Numbered from the stretch's first letter, positions 34,050-45,326 are shown. The stretch is DNA of 64,000 nt from Juglans regia (GCF_001411555.2 NC_049908.1:28310724-28374723); one strand, 5' to 3'. Numbers and translations: made by a program. The notes: generated by a model not told the origin, from the letters alone.

Positions 34050-35550
34050 TAGCCCAGTGAAGGCAAATGAGTTCACTCTGAAGAAGACTATCATATCTAC
34101 CAAAACTCACTTGTGGCTACTTTCTCTCGTCAAACTTTTCCTCTCTACCAAAACTCACTTTTTCCAAATCTGACTCGAGAGGGTGGGAGATTCGGCTCCT
34201 CCCCCTCTTTCTCCTTCTCTCTACCCTCCGGACCCTCTGTTTAGTGCTCCATTTTGTTTTTTTTTGTTGTATTTTGCAAGTTAAATAAGGGAGAAACGCG
34301 GATCTAGATCTTCCGGCAAACATAGATCAGCACGTGCCTTTCCATGGCGTTGCCCAGCCGCCAATCTTGAAGACTACCGAAGGCGGCACCAAACGGAGCG
34401 GCGAGTTGCTCTCACGCACGGCCAGAAGATATCGGAGATGTTTGGCGAGTGGCTCTCTCACGCCGCCCGGAGGCCCTCTGCCGTTGTCACGCGCGGCGCC
34501 TCTGGGTTCTGTGAGCCTGGATCCTCCAAGATCGGCCGACATTTTTCTCCCAGGATGGCGCGTGTTCTGCACCCGCCACCGCAGCCGCTGGGAGTAGTTT
34601 CTATGTCCGTGGTTGTAGCAGTTTTTCTTTGTATTTTATTTCGTGTCTTGTTCTTCTTTTATTGTAATAAAAATCTAAAAAAAAAAAAATTGTCCCGTCG
34701 GACCTTGGTCCGATCGGTGTATTCTCCCCTCTCCGTTTAGGCGATATATGGGGTTGGTTGCACCCTACTCTGCGTAGTCAGGGTATGAGTTTTGTCACCT
34801 AGTTACTGTTACTCTGTCGGGAATATAGATGTACACGACAGATCTCTTAGACTTAGGTCTTTAGAGATCTGTTGTCTGAATTAGATCATGTCAGTCACGA
34901 AAGTGTGCTAGGGAGCTATTAACGTTTGAAATTGACTTTTTAAATCATATTTATATGTTCACTATTATAAATGAAATATGATCCTTATTCTAAAAAAAAA
35001 AAAGACTATCATATCTAAGAAATTATTTACATCAGTTTACGGTTACATCCTCAAGAATGTATTGAGTTAAAAACAAAAGACCAACCATGGTATATGTAGA
35101 GTGGCGACTGATATATGGCCGGGCTCATCCTATCTACCCTTTGATTCTACCTTTGTGTGATCCACAAGAGTCACAAGTGAGACTATCCTATATAGCCTGA
35201 AGGTACCAGCAATCCAGGACCCGGATTTCTATTCTGGAGTTTTTTGAACGTGGGGATTGTGTATTGTTTCAGTGGGCCTTTAACGCCCTTATTTTCTTTC
35301 AAGTACACTTTTTCAAGCTACAATAGTACACAAGAGAAGTAGAGGGTAGCCTCCATGGCGTAGAAGAAAGATTAAAATCATATCTATTTATTTTTTTACT
35401 TTTTTATATTTGTATTTTTTATTTTTTTAATAAATAACGTGGCAGTATATTGTGGCCCCACGAACAAAGTAAATGGTATAAATCATGAGAATAGTATCAT
35501 TTCTTTTCACATTATTGGGTGTTTCCAGCCAAACCCTACTGTGTAGAGTG
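34050..35550 (+). pseudogene. Decayed duplicate of the last PDI exon and 3' UTR
   Basis: A splice-acceptor-like ATTACAG is followed by a frame SSPVKANEFTLKKTIIS, matching the PDI end [21 protein letters not shown]. The match breaks at 34099 because a retroelement (34100-35001) is inserted. The last codons, TCTACCTTTGTGTGA, reappear at 35146-35160. The 3' UTR similarity goes on: TTTCTATTCTGGAG (35226) against TTTCTATTCTTGAG (31548), and CCAAACCCTACTGTG (35528) against CCAAACTCTACTGTG (31814). Similarity also extends into the upstream intron (TGGTGCTG near 33942). No other PDI exon was found here, so this is a partial relic. Confidence 0.8.
34100..35001 (+). mobile_element. Non-autonomous poly-A retroelement (~0.9 kb) inside the PDI relic
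   Basis: A 16-bp direct repeat, AAGACTATCATATCTA, flanks it at 34084-34099 and 35002-35017. The element ends ATGAAATATGATCCTTATTC plus poly-A, resembling the tail of the outer LINE (AATGAAATATGTCCTTTTAT). The body is GC-rich at 34180-34600 and contains no reverse transcriptase. It fits a LINE-mobilised non-autonomous element or an internally deleted LINE. Open frames at 34327-34740 lack recognisable domains. Confidence 0.75.
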
Positions 35551-35639
35551 CCAGACTTTTCTGTCAAAGAACTTGCACTCCCCTTGATTTTAAAGGTAAG
35601 CAACTGATCTCATATTTTGCCAGCAAATTGGGATAATTA

Positions 35640-35812
35640 GATTTGTAACAATTCCCCTAGAGGTATCTAATGCCTCTGTCCTAGTAGATATGGGTTGCTC
35701 AGTTTTGACAGATTGTTTTGTGTATTACGCCATTACATTGGCCACCATTGTTGTAAAGATTGCATGCTTTTTGGTGCATGGGCAGGCCAATGGGGGGGGC
35801 AAAACCAAGTGA
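35640..35812 (+). other. Open, protein-like segment of unknown identity
   Basis: One frame reads VTIPLEVSNASVLVDMGCSV, then TDCFVYYAITLATIVV, up to a TGA at 35810-35812. LVDMGCS resembles the LVD-x-G-S-S active-site motif of retroelement aspartic proteases, but the context does not confirm this. The second half is hydrophobic. It may be a relic exon belonging with the segment at 35871-36051. Confidence 0.25.
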
Positions 35813-35870
35813 GAGTAGTAACACACGTTAAGCTCCAAAATTACAGAATGTGTGTGGATTGAGGTTGCAG

Positions 35871-36051
35871 TCATGCAGGAGAGCCAGTCGGCCGAACCCA
35901 GCTGATTAAGGGAGCGATTGAAGTCCCAAACGAAACTTTGACCAGGAAAAATGAAGATGAACTCTTACAGTACCTGCAGAGGGACTCTGAAAAGTTTCAC
36001 ATGGATCACGCACCGCGACCTAAGGCAATCCAATCAGAAAGTGGTGCTTAA
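35871..36051 (+). pseudogene. Orphan terminal exon, unknown protein
   Basis: After an acceptor-like GAGGTTGCAG, a frame runs 180 bases to TAA: VGRTQLIKGAIEVPNETLTR, then KNEDELLQYLQRDSEKFHMD and HAPRPKAIQSESGA. Composition and codon pattern look like a true C-terminal exon, and a 3' UTR-like stretch with CAG repeats follows. I do not recognise the protein and could not find the earlier exons, so this may be a gene fragment or the end of a gene broken by insertions. Confidence 0.45.
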
Positions 36052-36068
36052 CATTAGTCCCACAGGGT

Positions 36069-36090
36069 GCAGCAGCAGCAGCAGCAGCAG
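36069..36090. repeat. (CAG)n microsatellite
   Basis: About seven CAG/AGC units lie just downstream of the orphan exon stop codon. Confidence 0.9.
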
Positions 36091-36631
36091 TGTGGACTGT
36101 TTCGTGATTCATGATGTGGGGTGAGCTTCTTTGTTCAGATTAGGAACAGACAAAAGGATTGCCCTCGCACCGTCACATCCCTGAGCTTCATGTACATCGT
36201 GCGAAGGGAGGATCGATGTGATTGCAAAGAGATTTTTCTTGGGGGTTGGGGAATTTTTACTTTCTTGGTATTAGATTCGATTCTCTTATTATTGAAGAAA
36301 ACTGAACCTTTCATATTGTCTTTGATGCTGCAAAATGCTGTGCACACACGGAAGCTTTTACCCAAACCTTGGTAAACTCGCACTGCAAAGTTCCCTCTTT
36401 TAAGCCTTTTCAGATCTTTTCAAATCCTGCTTTCTCGGATTAAGTTGAGAATTGTCTGTCTGTCTACCTACCCTCTTGGAAAGTAAATTCTTATTTTGAT
36501 TTCATCGTGGGTTGACGAAAGCAAATGCAAATTCATATATAATTCACATTTTATAGTCATTTTAATGTCCATCTCTACAATTTTAATGTCATTCTATAGT
36601 AACATCATGTATCAATTATTATTTATTTTTA

Positions 36632-36820
36632 AATTATGTTTAGATGTAAAAATGAATTGAGTTGAATTGAATTGAGATGATAAAATATTGTTAGAATATT
36701 ATTTTTTAATATTATTATTATTTAAAAATTTAAAAAAGTTGAATTGTTTATTATATTTTATATTGAGATTTGAAAAAGTTGTAATAATGAGTTGAGAGAT
36801 GTTTAGTAACCAAACGAACC
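36632..36820. mobile_element. Tourist-like MITE (family copy)
   Basis: The left part is ATGTTTAGATG then GAATTGAGTTGAATTGAG. The right part is GTTGTAATAATGAGTTGAG, ending CAAACGAACC. TTA flanks it (36629-36631 and 36821-36823). The core is the A/T sequence seen at 25561-25759, in inverse orientation. Confidence 0.65.
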
Positions 36821-37138
36821 TTACACTTTACGTTTATAATTTTTTTTTATAGAATATAGGAATGTTTTTCATAAGATGTTAAGTATAAGGTAGTAAATAA
36901 TTACTGATGAAAAAAAAATTTCTTTATCTGAGAGAAAAGGAATCGAGAAAATTGATTTTTTTTTTTTTTGTTTTAAGAATTAAAACCCAAATGCAAATCC
37001 TTATTTTGGGTATTTTTTATTTTTGTTTAGCCATGAAAAGAAAAATACTAGAAATAGTTAGAAGTGCTCCCTGGTATCAGAAGAAATGCCTATCTCAGAT
37101 CCATCTTGTTAAGTAAAATTTGACAGTATTTGTTTTTA

Positions 37139-37282
37139 GAGAAATGATATTTGCAGTCGTGAGTGTGCAAGCGTCGTGTAGTTATTTTGAAAAAAATAAA
37201 TAAATATGAAATTTACATAAAAAGAACTTAATTTTTTATGAATAGATGACTATATGATATATATACATTCTACGACTGTATG
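37139..37282. mobile_element. Short MITE, family shared with 63846-64000
   Basis: GAGAAATGATATTTGCAGTC and GTGTGCAAG at the left are matched by TACATTCTACGACTGTATGT, approximately inverted, at the right. The copy at the window's right edge reads GAGAAATGAAATTTGCAGTT then GTGCGCAAG. Confidence 0.5.
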
Positions 37283-38760
37283 TAATATTACTAGATAGAG
37301 AGAAGACAATTTTCTTTTCAGAAGATGGGTTTTATTGAAGAAAAGTCATAGATTTCGACTTTAGACAGGAGATTTAGGGATGAATGCATGGGACCAGAAG
37401 TAACCAACGTTTCCGCGTACGTCCAGCTTACCTTTTGATCCAACGGTGTGGGACTTTCACTCGGATCTTTTCTAGTACAACCCCAACTTTCTGTTTGATT
37501 CCTTGGAAATTTGGATATAAAAGCCAATGAAAAATAATGGGTATGGGGACCAATATGATTTGGGTTTGCTTCTATTTTCTATTGCTTATCATCTCACCAG
37601 CTCTAACACATTAATAAGATGAACCTTTGTGTCTTTGATTAGGAGACAGCGTGACCCATTTGAATTTAGAGATTATTAGGCACCATTTGTATCTAACATT
37701 ATTCATCGAGAATAGTAGCGAAATACTAATGAATATTTTGTAAATAATAATAAATAGTTTGTGAATAATAGTGAAGTAATATGAAAAGAATAAATCTATA
37801 CTCACCGGGATCCATCCCGAGGATGGGTTTCGATGCAAATTTTTTTTTGTTTACTTAGTAATTGAGAAAATATTTTTTAAATGATGTTATGAATTTTTTT
37901 AAAAAAAAAATATTCAAGGATAAGAAATAAATATAAATAAAAAATAAAAGAAAATAAATTTTTTTTTTTTTTAACTTGTCGCTAGCCATCCTCATTGGGT
38001 GTAGTATGGCTCATATGAAAATATCTAAAAACATATGTGTGGTTGTGTTTGGATAGTTACTAGTATTCACTATTTTATCATTATTTTTTATCTATTTTTT
38101 ATTATTTACTATTATTTAATATTTTATTATTATTATTTTCTTACTTTTTACTATTTACTACTATTTAATATTTTATCATTATTTATTCACTACTATTAAT
38201 AGATCATCTGAATTCACCTAAACATTGACATTGAATTGGCTATCTCATTCTTCAAAACTTAATAAATATGTAGATTTTTTACTTTTAACTAATCACTCAA
38301 AACTTAAGTCTACATTGCATAGGTATCACACTTTCTATAATAATAAAATATTATTTTTTTTATATATTTCTTTAATTAATTTTTTTCTTCATAATCTCCA
38401 ATAACTTCCAAAAATCATATCCATTTTTATTTTCACAATCTAATATAATATAACAATCTATGAATAAAAAATATAAATTCTTTGACTTCAATGTACTTAC
38501 AATATCTCATCCACCCAAAAAAAAAAAAAAAGTCATTAATTGGAAAGAGAAAATAATAAAAAATTCATTTGACTTAGCTATAATAGTCTTCATATATGAC
38601 TTCAAAAATAGATATATTATAGCTTATATCTTAGATGACTTTTATTTGACTAATTCAATGTAGATGTTTATTGATTTGTTAACATAATAAAGACATTATT
38701 GAAATAAAAGCCAAATCCGCTACAGAAACTTAAAAAAAAAAAAAGTACTCTCCTCCAATG
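37283..38760. other. AT-rich intergenic region without a gene
   Basis: Only low-complexity A/T sequence was seen, including a degraded element at about 38040-38220 with repeated TTTACTATTATTTAAT words. The open frames here are short and without recognisable domains. Confidence 0.6.
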
Positions 38761-39837
38761 TAGGGCTGTGCATAAAAGGCATTGGGCTCGATCCGTCCAT
38801 CAAAACCGACTTAGTCCATTCGAATAAAAACGAGTTCATCGGGTCAAAGTTTAATAACAGGTTTTAAACTATCAATCCGTCGAAATCAAAAGTCCTCTCT
38901 TCTTCTCAGTCTTCTCTTCTGAAACTCATCAACATCTCTTCTCCCTTCTCCTCAATCTTCTCTGAAACATATCGAAACCGAAAAGTCCTCAGTCATCTCT
39001 TCTGAAACCCATCGAAAGGCAAACGGCGAAAGGCGAAGTCTTCTCTCCACTGCAGAAACCCTAGTCACCATCGTCGTTCTATGTCGTTGTCGCCGTTGCC
39101 ATCACCGTTCTCCAACTTCAAGCTTCCAAGCCTCCATTCCACTGCCTCGTTTCAAGGTTATCTCTCGACTATCTCTATTTCGATTCTCTCTTCTTCTTTT
39201 TTCAATCACTCAAGTAGAACAAAAGATTTGAAGTTCTATTGGTATTTTTAGTTCAATTAGTCTTTAAGTTTCTGAATTTTGTGAGTTTTTTTCTCCTATT
39301 TGAATAGAATTTATTGTGACTTTAGTTGTTTGGCTCGTGAGGAAACAAAGAAAAAAATGAATATTGACGTTGAGTAAAGAAAATGAAATGGATTCCAATT
39401 GTTATTTTAGTTGTTTGGCTCATGAGAAAATGAAGAAAGAAACTAATTATGATGTTGAGTAAAAAAAAAATCTATTGCGGAATATAAACTCTTTTGCTGT
39501 GCAGGACAGATACATGTTGCTGAGCAAATGATTTTTGGACGGGAGGCTAATCTTGAAAAATACTATTGTGTTGAAAACAATGTTAGATCTTTAAATGATC
39601 TTTTTCCTGCATTTAGTCCATATTTAAAAGATCTTCAGAGCAGTACTATATAACATCCATTGTAGATGTGCAAAATGACTACTTCCAAACAGTAACTTCT
39701 CCCAAGATTATTTCTTTTGAATTATACTATCTACGTGAACTTTCAGCTTAAAATAAATAAATAAATAAAACCCAACCCGCACAATATGGATCAGACCGGG
39801 TCTAGATCCGGTTGGATGGCATCGGATTGCAGCCCTA
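38761..39837 (+). mobile_element. hAT-like non-autonomous transposon (~1.1 kb) carrying a gene-like fragment
   Basis: The termini are TAGGGCTGTGC at the left and TTGCAGCCCTA at the right, an inverted pair. The flanks are CTCCAATG (38753-38760) and GTCCAATG (39838-39845), an 8-bp duplication with one mismatch, as expected for hAT. Inside there is no hAT transposase domain that I recognise. There is a CT-rich, 5' UTR-like stretch (about 38890-39080, with AAACCCTAG) followed by a short two-exon reading frame, described separately. Confidence 0.78.
39081..39653 (+). pseudogene. Gene-like fragment inside the hAT element (74 codons over two exons)
   Basis: Exon 39081-39156 encodes MSLSPLPSPFSNFKLPSLHS and ends at TTTCAAG^GTTATC. 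Exon 39505-39653, after TGTGCAG, continues in frame with GQIHVAEQMIFGREANLEKY, then VENNVRSLNDLFPAFSPYLK, and stops at TAA. The Ser/Pro-rich start resembles an organelle transit peptide, and the upstream DNA looks like a real plant 5' UTR. This fits capture of the start of a host gene by the transposon. I cannot identify the source gene. Confidence 0.5.
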
Positions 39838-40200
39838 GTCCAATGTGTACCTACCAAAACTTGACTCCAAAACATGTACTATAATAAAATTAAATGGGAT
39901 CTAGAGTATCTATACTTTCTCAAATTTTTAACGAAAACTTTCTACAATTCGGAAAGAATTAAATATAACGTGTAGACTCCACTATATTTAAAGTTGGGGT
40001 CCATGTTGCTCACGAAGAACAGTTTAATACAGTGAAACAAACTCTCATGTTGTGTCTCTCCGAATTGTAGATATCATCTCGGATTGTCAAATCTATACTC
40101 CAAAGAATCCCGACTACTGTATCAATTCAATATGGGCGATATGAATCATAGAGCTTGAGCCAGGAAAATAAAACCAAACACAAGTACATTTCCTCTAGCT

Positions 40201-40700
40201 CTTTTCAGTTTTCTCACATACACACAGACACCCCATGCAGTTCAAATTATTGGTACAATAATCCAAATAAAGCCTCTGCACATCCCTAATGATGCAATCT
40301 GGGTTCACCATTACAACACTGGAAAAAGCCTCAGATCATTGGTACAACAACCAGATTGACTTTGAATTTTTAACATTTTAGCAAGCTATAATTACTTTTG
40401 AGTGACCATAAGGAACAAGATCCACAGTTTATCTTCCTCATGGTTGCTTACAACAAACAAACAAACAAACCCCATTAGAGAAAGTTCCATTACATATCAA
40501 ACTGATACAGCTGCTGCAATACTTTAGCTCTAAACAAAGCATTACTTCATCAACCCCATCAAAATGAGGGACAGCTTCTCTTTTAAGCAGACAGAGAAGA
40601 TATCCAACAATAAATACTTAGATAATTATAATCATAAAAAACCTAAATAGAAAGAAACAAAAAATCTGTACAGTTTTTCTTCAACCCCCAGCAGAGATAT
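40201..40700 (-). other. Probable 3' UTR of the DUF1645 gene
   Basis: This is a gene-proximal stretch without reading frames, downstream of the DUF1645 stop on the minus strand. It contains a short (ACAA)n run near 40451-40470. Its composition is less A/T-skewed than the intergenic DNA farther away. Confidence 0.4.
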
Positions 40701-41885
40701 TTACCGGGAGGAAACTGGGTTTAAAGCTCTGGCGAGTCCGTTCATGGCTCCATAACCCTTTGAACTAAACCCCAAGCACCCAAGCAACCCTTGCTTGTAA
40801 GGCAAGAAAGTCTTCCTCCTCATTTCCTCAGCTTGGGCTCTATTAGCTGTGTAGTGCAACTCATGTGGCGACGGTGGCATGCGCCTCTTTCCGACCCCAT
40901 TGGTGGGCTTTCCGGCCGGTTTCTTGGCCGAACCTCGTCCATTTCCCTTACTTTTCTCTGATTCTGAAACCGCAGTGACCGAGTTGGTAACCTTGTTGTC
41001 CTTATCTCTTGCAACGAGGCTTGGAAGCGTTTGGTTTCCAGGTTTTTTTTCTTTAATGGGAGAAAACGAAATCGAAGACCAGAACTTGTTGTTGCTTCTC
41101 CCTTCGCTTTTGCTTCTGAGAAAGTCTTTTAAGAAAACCCACCTCTTTGAGCTCCTCCCAGCCGAAGAAGATCTTGAAGACGAAGCAGAAACAGAAGGAG
41201 TGGTAGTCTCTGAGCACAACTCTTCAATCTTTTCCCTCTCATTTTCTTCTACTTCCAAACAAACATCCTTCTCTGCCAAGCTCGTGTTTTTCTCGATATC
41301 TTCGTTCTCCGTCCACTCATGTCCTGTGTTTCTCACCGGAGACATAGATCTGGTTCTTCTGCGCAGAGACTTATCGCGTAGTCTCAGATCTCTACCCCTC
41401 ACGCCACGCTGATCCGCGTCATACTCATCCACTTCTGCTCCAAGATCCAGTAACGGAACTAAGACCTGAGGCTGCTCCAAGTGGGTGGAAAGTTTCATGG
41501 GGCGGATCTTCCCGTTCAAGAAAAGCTCGTCCGCAGAGCTCATAAACGGCCCTGTGCTACCCAACCCTCCCGAACCAAACCTCGCAGAGAACTCAAAGTC
41601 GTCCATTGTTGAAGAAGAATGAGGCTTTGTTGTATTCGATGATGTCAAAGTCAAGCTCATGAGTGCAAAGTGCATTGGGCTCGCAGGGGCACTGTAGAAG
41701 AAGCCGGAGACAGGGGCGCCACGGCCAGGGCTAGAGGGAGCACTGACATAAGGAGTAGAACAAGAGCTATCAATGTCTTCGAAACAGGGTTGGGTTTCGT
41801 CTGCGTTATAGCTGCTGGGGTTCGGAAGCTCTGGGTTTGAGGATTCGCCATTGTTGTTGTTGGGGTTCGGAGTTTCGAGGTCCAT
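40701..41885 (-). CDS. DUF1645 family protein (single exon, 394 aa)
   Basis: DUF1645 proteins are plant-specific, mostly uncharacterised regulators; a rice member (SGL) affects grain length and stress tolerance. Seen here: an N-terminal acidic/Ser-rich part with [20 protein letters not shown] and [15 protein letters not shown], the conserved FEFSARFG block, a Ser-rich stretch at about residues 230-250, [21 protein letters not shown] basic segment (here [16 protein letters not shown]) and the C-terminal [20 protein letters not shown] with [14 protein letters not shown]. These are the family's usual blocks in the usual order. There is no intron, signal peptide or membrane segment. The ATG at 41885 is the first in frame. 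Confidence 0.9.
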   Translation of the reverse strand: MDLETPNPNNNNGESSNPELPNPSSYNADETQPCFEDIDSSCSTPYVSAPSSPGRGAPVSGFFYSAPASPMHFALMSLTLTSSNTTKPHSSSTMDDFEFSARFGSGGLGSTGPFMSSADELFLNGKIRPMKLSTHLEQPQVLVPLLDLGAEVDEYDADQRGVRGRDLRLRDKSLRRRTRSMSPVRNTGHEWTENEDIEKNTSLAEKDVCLEVEENEREKIEELCSETTTPSVSASSSRSSSAGRSSKRWVFLKDFLRSKSEGRSNNKFWSSISFSPIKEKKPGNQTLPSLVARDKDNKVTNSVTAVSESEKSKGNGRGSAKKPAGKPTNGVGKRRMPPSPHELHYTANRAQAEEMRRKTFLPYKQGLLGCLGFSSKGYGAMNGLARALNPVSSR

Positions 41886-42125
41886 TGCGTCGTTAGTTTG
41901 TCAGCGTTTGCGAATGAGTGAATTGTATTTGTGCGAGGCAAAGCAAATGAAATGCACAGAGTGGGAGTGGGTGAGTGTAATTGCCCTTATTTTTGGGTTT
42001 TATTACGTCAATGCCAAGTTTCATTTTTTACTATTTGAAAGATTAATATGATTTGATATAATAAAAACTGATTTTTAAATTATAATTGATTTTTCACGTT
42101 GAAAAATGTCAATTATTATTTTTTA

Positions 42126-42302
42126 AAAGTAATGTTATATTTTATATTCTTATTTTATTTTTATTTTATTATATAAGATGTGACATATTTATCATTATTA
42201 ATTGATAAAAAATTATCTAATAAAAAATGATCTAATAATAATAAATGTATCACATCTTACATAATAAGATAAAAATAAAATGATAATGTTATGTATAGAA
42301 TT
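42126..42302. mobile_element. Strongly palindromic MITE
   Basis: The left arm contains ATATAAGATGTGACATATTT. The right arm contains AAATGTATCACATCTTACAT and ends ATGTTATGTATAGAATTTTT. The arms are near inverse complements, so the whole element can fold into one hairpin. The same words occur in the copies at 13117-13300 and 13309-13477 (TATAAGATGTGGCATATTTA). Confidence 0.65.
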
Positions 42303-43244
42303 TTTTTTTTATAATATTTTTTTTAATGGTAAGTACATCTTATTTAGAATTACAGAAGTATTCCTTGCACATTTGTGTTGATGAGAAATACTTAATTTAT
42401 AAAAAAATTATATAAAAATAAATTTATGAATAATTTATATTTAATATTTTACATTAAGTCATATTAATTTATAAATTTATTTTTATAAAATCTCTTTGCA
42501 GATCTAACACTTATCTATCTTCTTATATTAGTTATGTTATGTTTTAGTAGCGTTTTCTTTTTTTAAAAAATTAGCAATGTGTACCTTCTAGTTAGATCTT
42601 GAATATACAAAATATCTAGTTAAAAAAAGTGTATATATATATATATATATTTATACTAGGTGAATATATTTTAGATATTTTATTTCATTTCCAACGATAT
42701 TTTAGTTTTGAAAAGATGAAACATATAATAATCTCCTCTTTAAAAAATGTTTACAAGTGCCCATTAAAAATAAACTTTTCAAGTAATATTAAGAACACCA
42801 AGCATATAATTAAGATAACACCTATTAGTTTATATTTATATCCTTACTATATGCCACAAAATTTAAGATTAAATATTCAAATGAAAAAAAAGTAATAACT
42901 CGGGTGATTACGTACATAACTTGAAGGTAAACGAATTTTAGATTATCCTCGTAAATGAAAACAAGTCTGATTTTGACACTTTCTGATTGCTTGGATCGAG
43001 AGAAACGTTAATCTAATTATTATATTTTTTTTAAATTTTTATATAAAATAAAATAAATTTTTTAAATTTTAAAATAAAAATAATATTAAAAAATAATATG
43101 TTGATAATATTTTATTAAATTTTCAATTACTTGCAGCTTAATTCATCAAGGGATGGAGTTTTTGAAAGTTTTCTTTTTAATTTGACTGTTAAAAAAAAAT
43201 GTGCTTATTACATCTTCAGAAGATAATTATTTATTTTTAGAGAT

Positions 43245-43465
43245 AATTCCTAGGGGTTGGCTCAAGTGGTAAAGGCCTTGAGCTTGGGGGTATGCTCCCC
43301 TCAGGTCCAAGGTTCAAATTTCCTTAGGTACAAACAATCTCTAGGGGTCACACTTCCTGGTGAAAAGTGAAAACTTTTTAAGGTGCGGTGTATGAGAACG
43401 GAATTTACTCTGTTGGAGTGGGTTTGAAGGACCCTGTCTCGGAGAGGTTTTCCGACATCAAAAAA
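43245..43465 (+). mobile_element. tRNA-derived SINE with target-site duplication
   Basis: A pol III A-box-like TGGCTCAAGTGGTAAAGG (about 43258) is followed by a B-box-like GGTTCAAATT (about 43311). The body is about 220 bp and ends in a short A run. The flanks ATTATTTATTTTTAGAGAT (43226-43244) and ATTATCTATTTTTAGAGAT (43466-43484) match at 18 of 19 bases. This fits a plant Au-like SINE moved by LINE machinery. Confidence 0.85.
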
Positions 43466-45029
43466 ATTATCTATTTTTAGAGATGAATCATACGAAATTT
43501 GAAGAAAAACTCTACTTTTCAAAATACACAAAAATGATAGACTGTGTTTGGATAATGACGTATTCTCAAGTATTTTATAAACAATAATGAGAAAAAAAAA
43601 ATAATAATGATATAATATTTAATAGTAATAAAAGTTAAGTAAAAAAATAATTATAAAGTATTAAGAGAATACCAGTATCAAAACAATTTACTACAGATAA
43701 AAACTAATAAAAAGAGCAGAACATAAGTGGTGGTGAAGGACATATATGGGAAATAGACTGTTACAAGTCGTAGCCATTATAAGGGAAAATGTGACCTAAA
43801 AAGAATGAAAAGGAGTAGTGAGATTGAGACTTGAGAGAGGTGAACGGGGATTGATTGTATTTGTGGGGAAATGGAAAAGGGTCCCATTTTAGCCTTAAAA
43901 AAAATTCATAGCAGAACAGCAGGGGGCGGCACGTTCACCTTCCCCCAAGTTTGTAGGTCATGTTCCTCTCTGATGCCACCCCACCATTCTTCCCCTGGCT
44001 AATGCAGACCGACCATTTTCCAGTAGGACCCGCCTTGACTACAATTCCGACGTCGGTGTCTTCCACCTTTGTCCCAAGCAAAGGTAGAAAAATCTGAGTC
44101 GGAAGTTGTAGTGTTGTACAGCTTCTTTAATGTCATGCAAATTTCAAAGCTTGAATCTCTTTGCAATAATGGCACTGAAAAGATGTGTATCGTGCAAAAA
44201 AACCAGATAGAGAAAAGCCATTAAAATCTTGTGATGAAGTTTTGAATTCTTAGAGCATTTAATGGCATTTACAAGTTGTGTTGGGGGAAAAAAAACATTA
44301 AAAGCTATTTGCTATAAGTGTTTTTCTTTTGCTGCACTCCTTTACAAGAAAAAAACTCGAATCATAAATAAATTTTATAAAAATAATTCTACAAACTGAT
44401 TTGATATTTCGTCAAATTGTAAAGTTATTTTTATTATATAAAATTATATCAATTTATAAAATTATAGTAATACTCGTCACTGTTTTTATTCCATTTCAGG
44501 AAAAGAAGAGAAAGGGGTTCTTATTCATAGTACCCAGTTTTGCAGAAGGGTTTACAAAGTGGTGAAAAGCCATTTCTGCCTGACTTTTACCTAAGGCCAA
44601 GGTACACCTTTGAAACACAGAGTCTTAGTTCTCTTCATAGGATCCTAAGTTTAGGGCAGCAGCAACGAGGCTGAGGGTCTGCATCCACACACCCTCTTCT
44701 CTAATTAACAATCAATCATCATAACAATAATCGGCTTGGTAAACTATTCATTCATCAAATATATATATACAGCATACTAATCTGCGGACTATGATAAAGA
44801 ATTCAAGGGTCTCTTTTCAGTTTCCCTGCAACCAAGAAAGAAAGAATATTGGTGTTAGCCATACTGTCATAGGTAGGAAAGAGAATGCACCAGCCAATTA
44901 AAAATCATGTGCATTTTGTCCGAGCCCTATCACTGGAATTAAAAAAGCATTGAATTTGAGAGCAGACATCTGGCTCTTCTGGTTTTAGATTCTTAATTTC
45001 TTACCCAGAAATCAGTTAACTTGAAGCAA

Positions 45030-45326
45030 TGTATATGTGCTTGGACTAAAAATGAGCAATTCTCTCTTGTATAATTAGTTTTATGAGATGAGTTAAGTTT
45101 ATGAAATTCTTCATAGTATCAAAGCTTGTCACAAGACGAATGAGGATCCACACTACTTATCCTGTGACAAGAATAAAAAAAAATACTAATCTACACGTAA
45201 GGGAGTGTGTTGAGGAATAATCTCATATTATATGTGAATAAGGTCTTGGACATGTTTATAATGAATGAGCAATCATCTATTATAGAACTGATTTTATGAG
45301 ATGAGTTAGATTCATAAAATTCTTCA
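45030..45326 (+). mobile_element. TRIM-type miniature LTR element
   Basis: A 5' LTR-like part ends ATGAAATTCTTCA at 45113. It is followed at once by TAGTATCAAAGC, 10 of 12 bases matching the initiator-Met tRNA primer site TGGTATCAGAGC. After about 80 bp comes a purine-rich AAGGGAGTG, and then a second LTR (TGTTGAGGAATAATC to ATAAAATTCTTCA, 45208-45326). The LTRs share GAGCAAT and TTTTATGAGATGAGTTA. No coding capacity. The 5' LTR start is degraded. Confidence 0.6.

Noticed and set aside
34327..34740. GC-rich overlapping frames as a gene
   Set aside because: They lie inside the retroelement at 34100-35001 and have no recognisable domain; overlapping frames on both strands are expected in GC-rich DNA.
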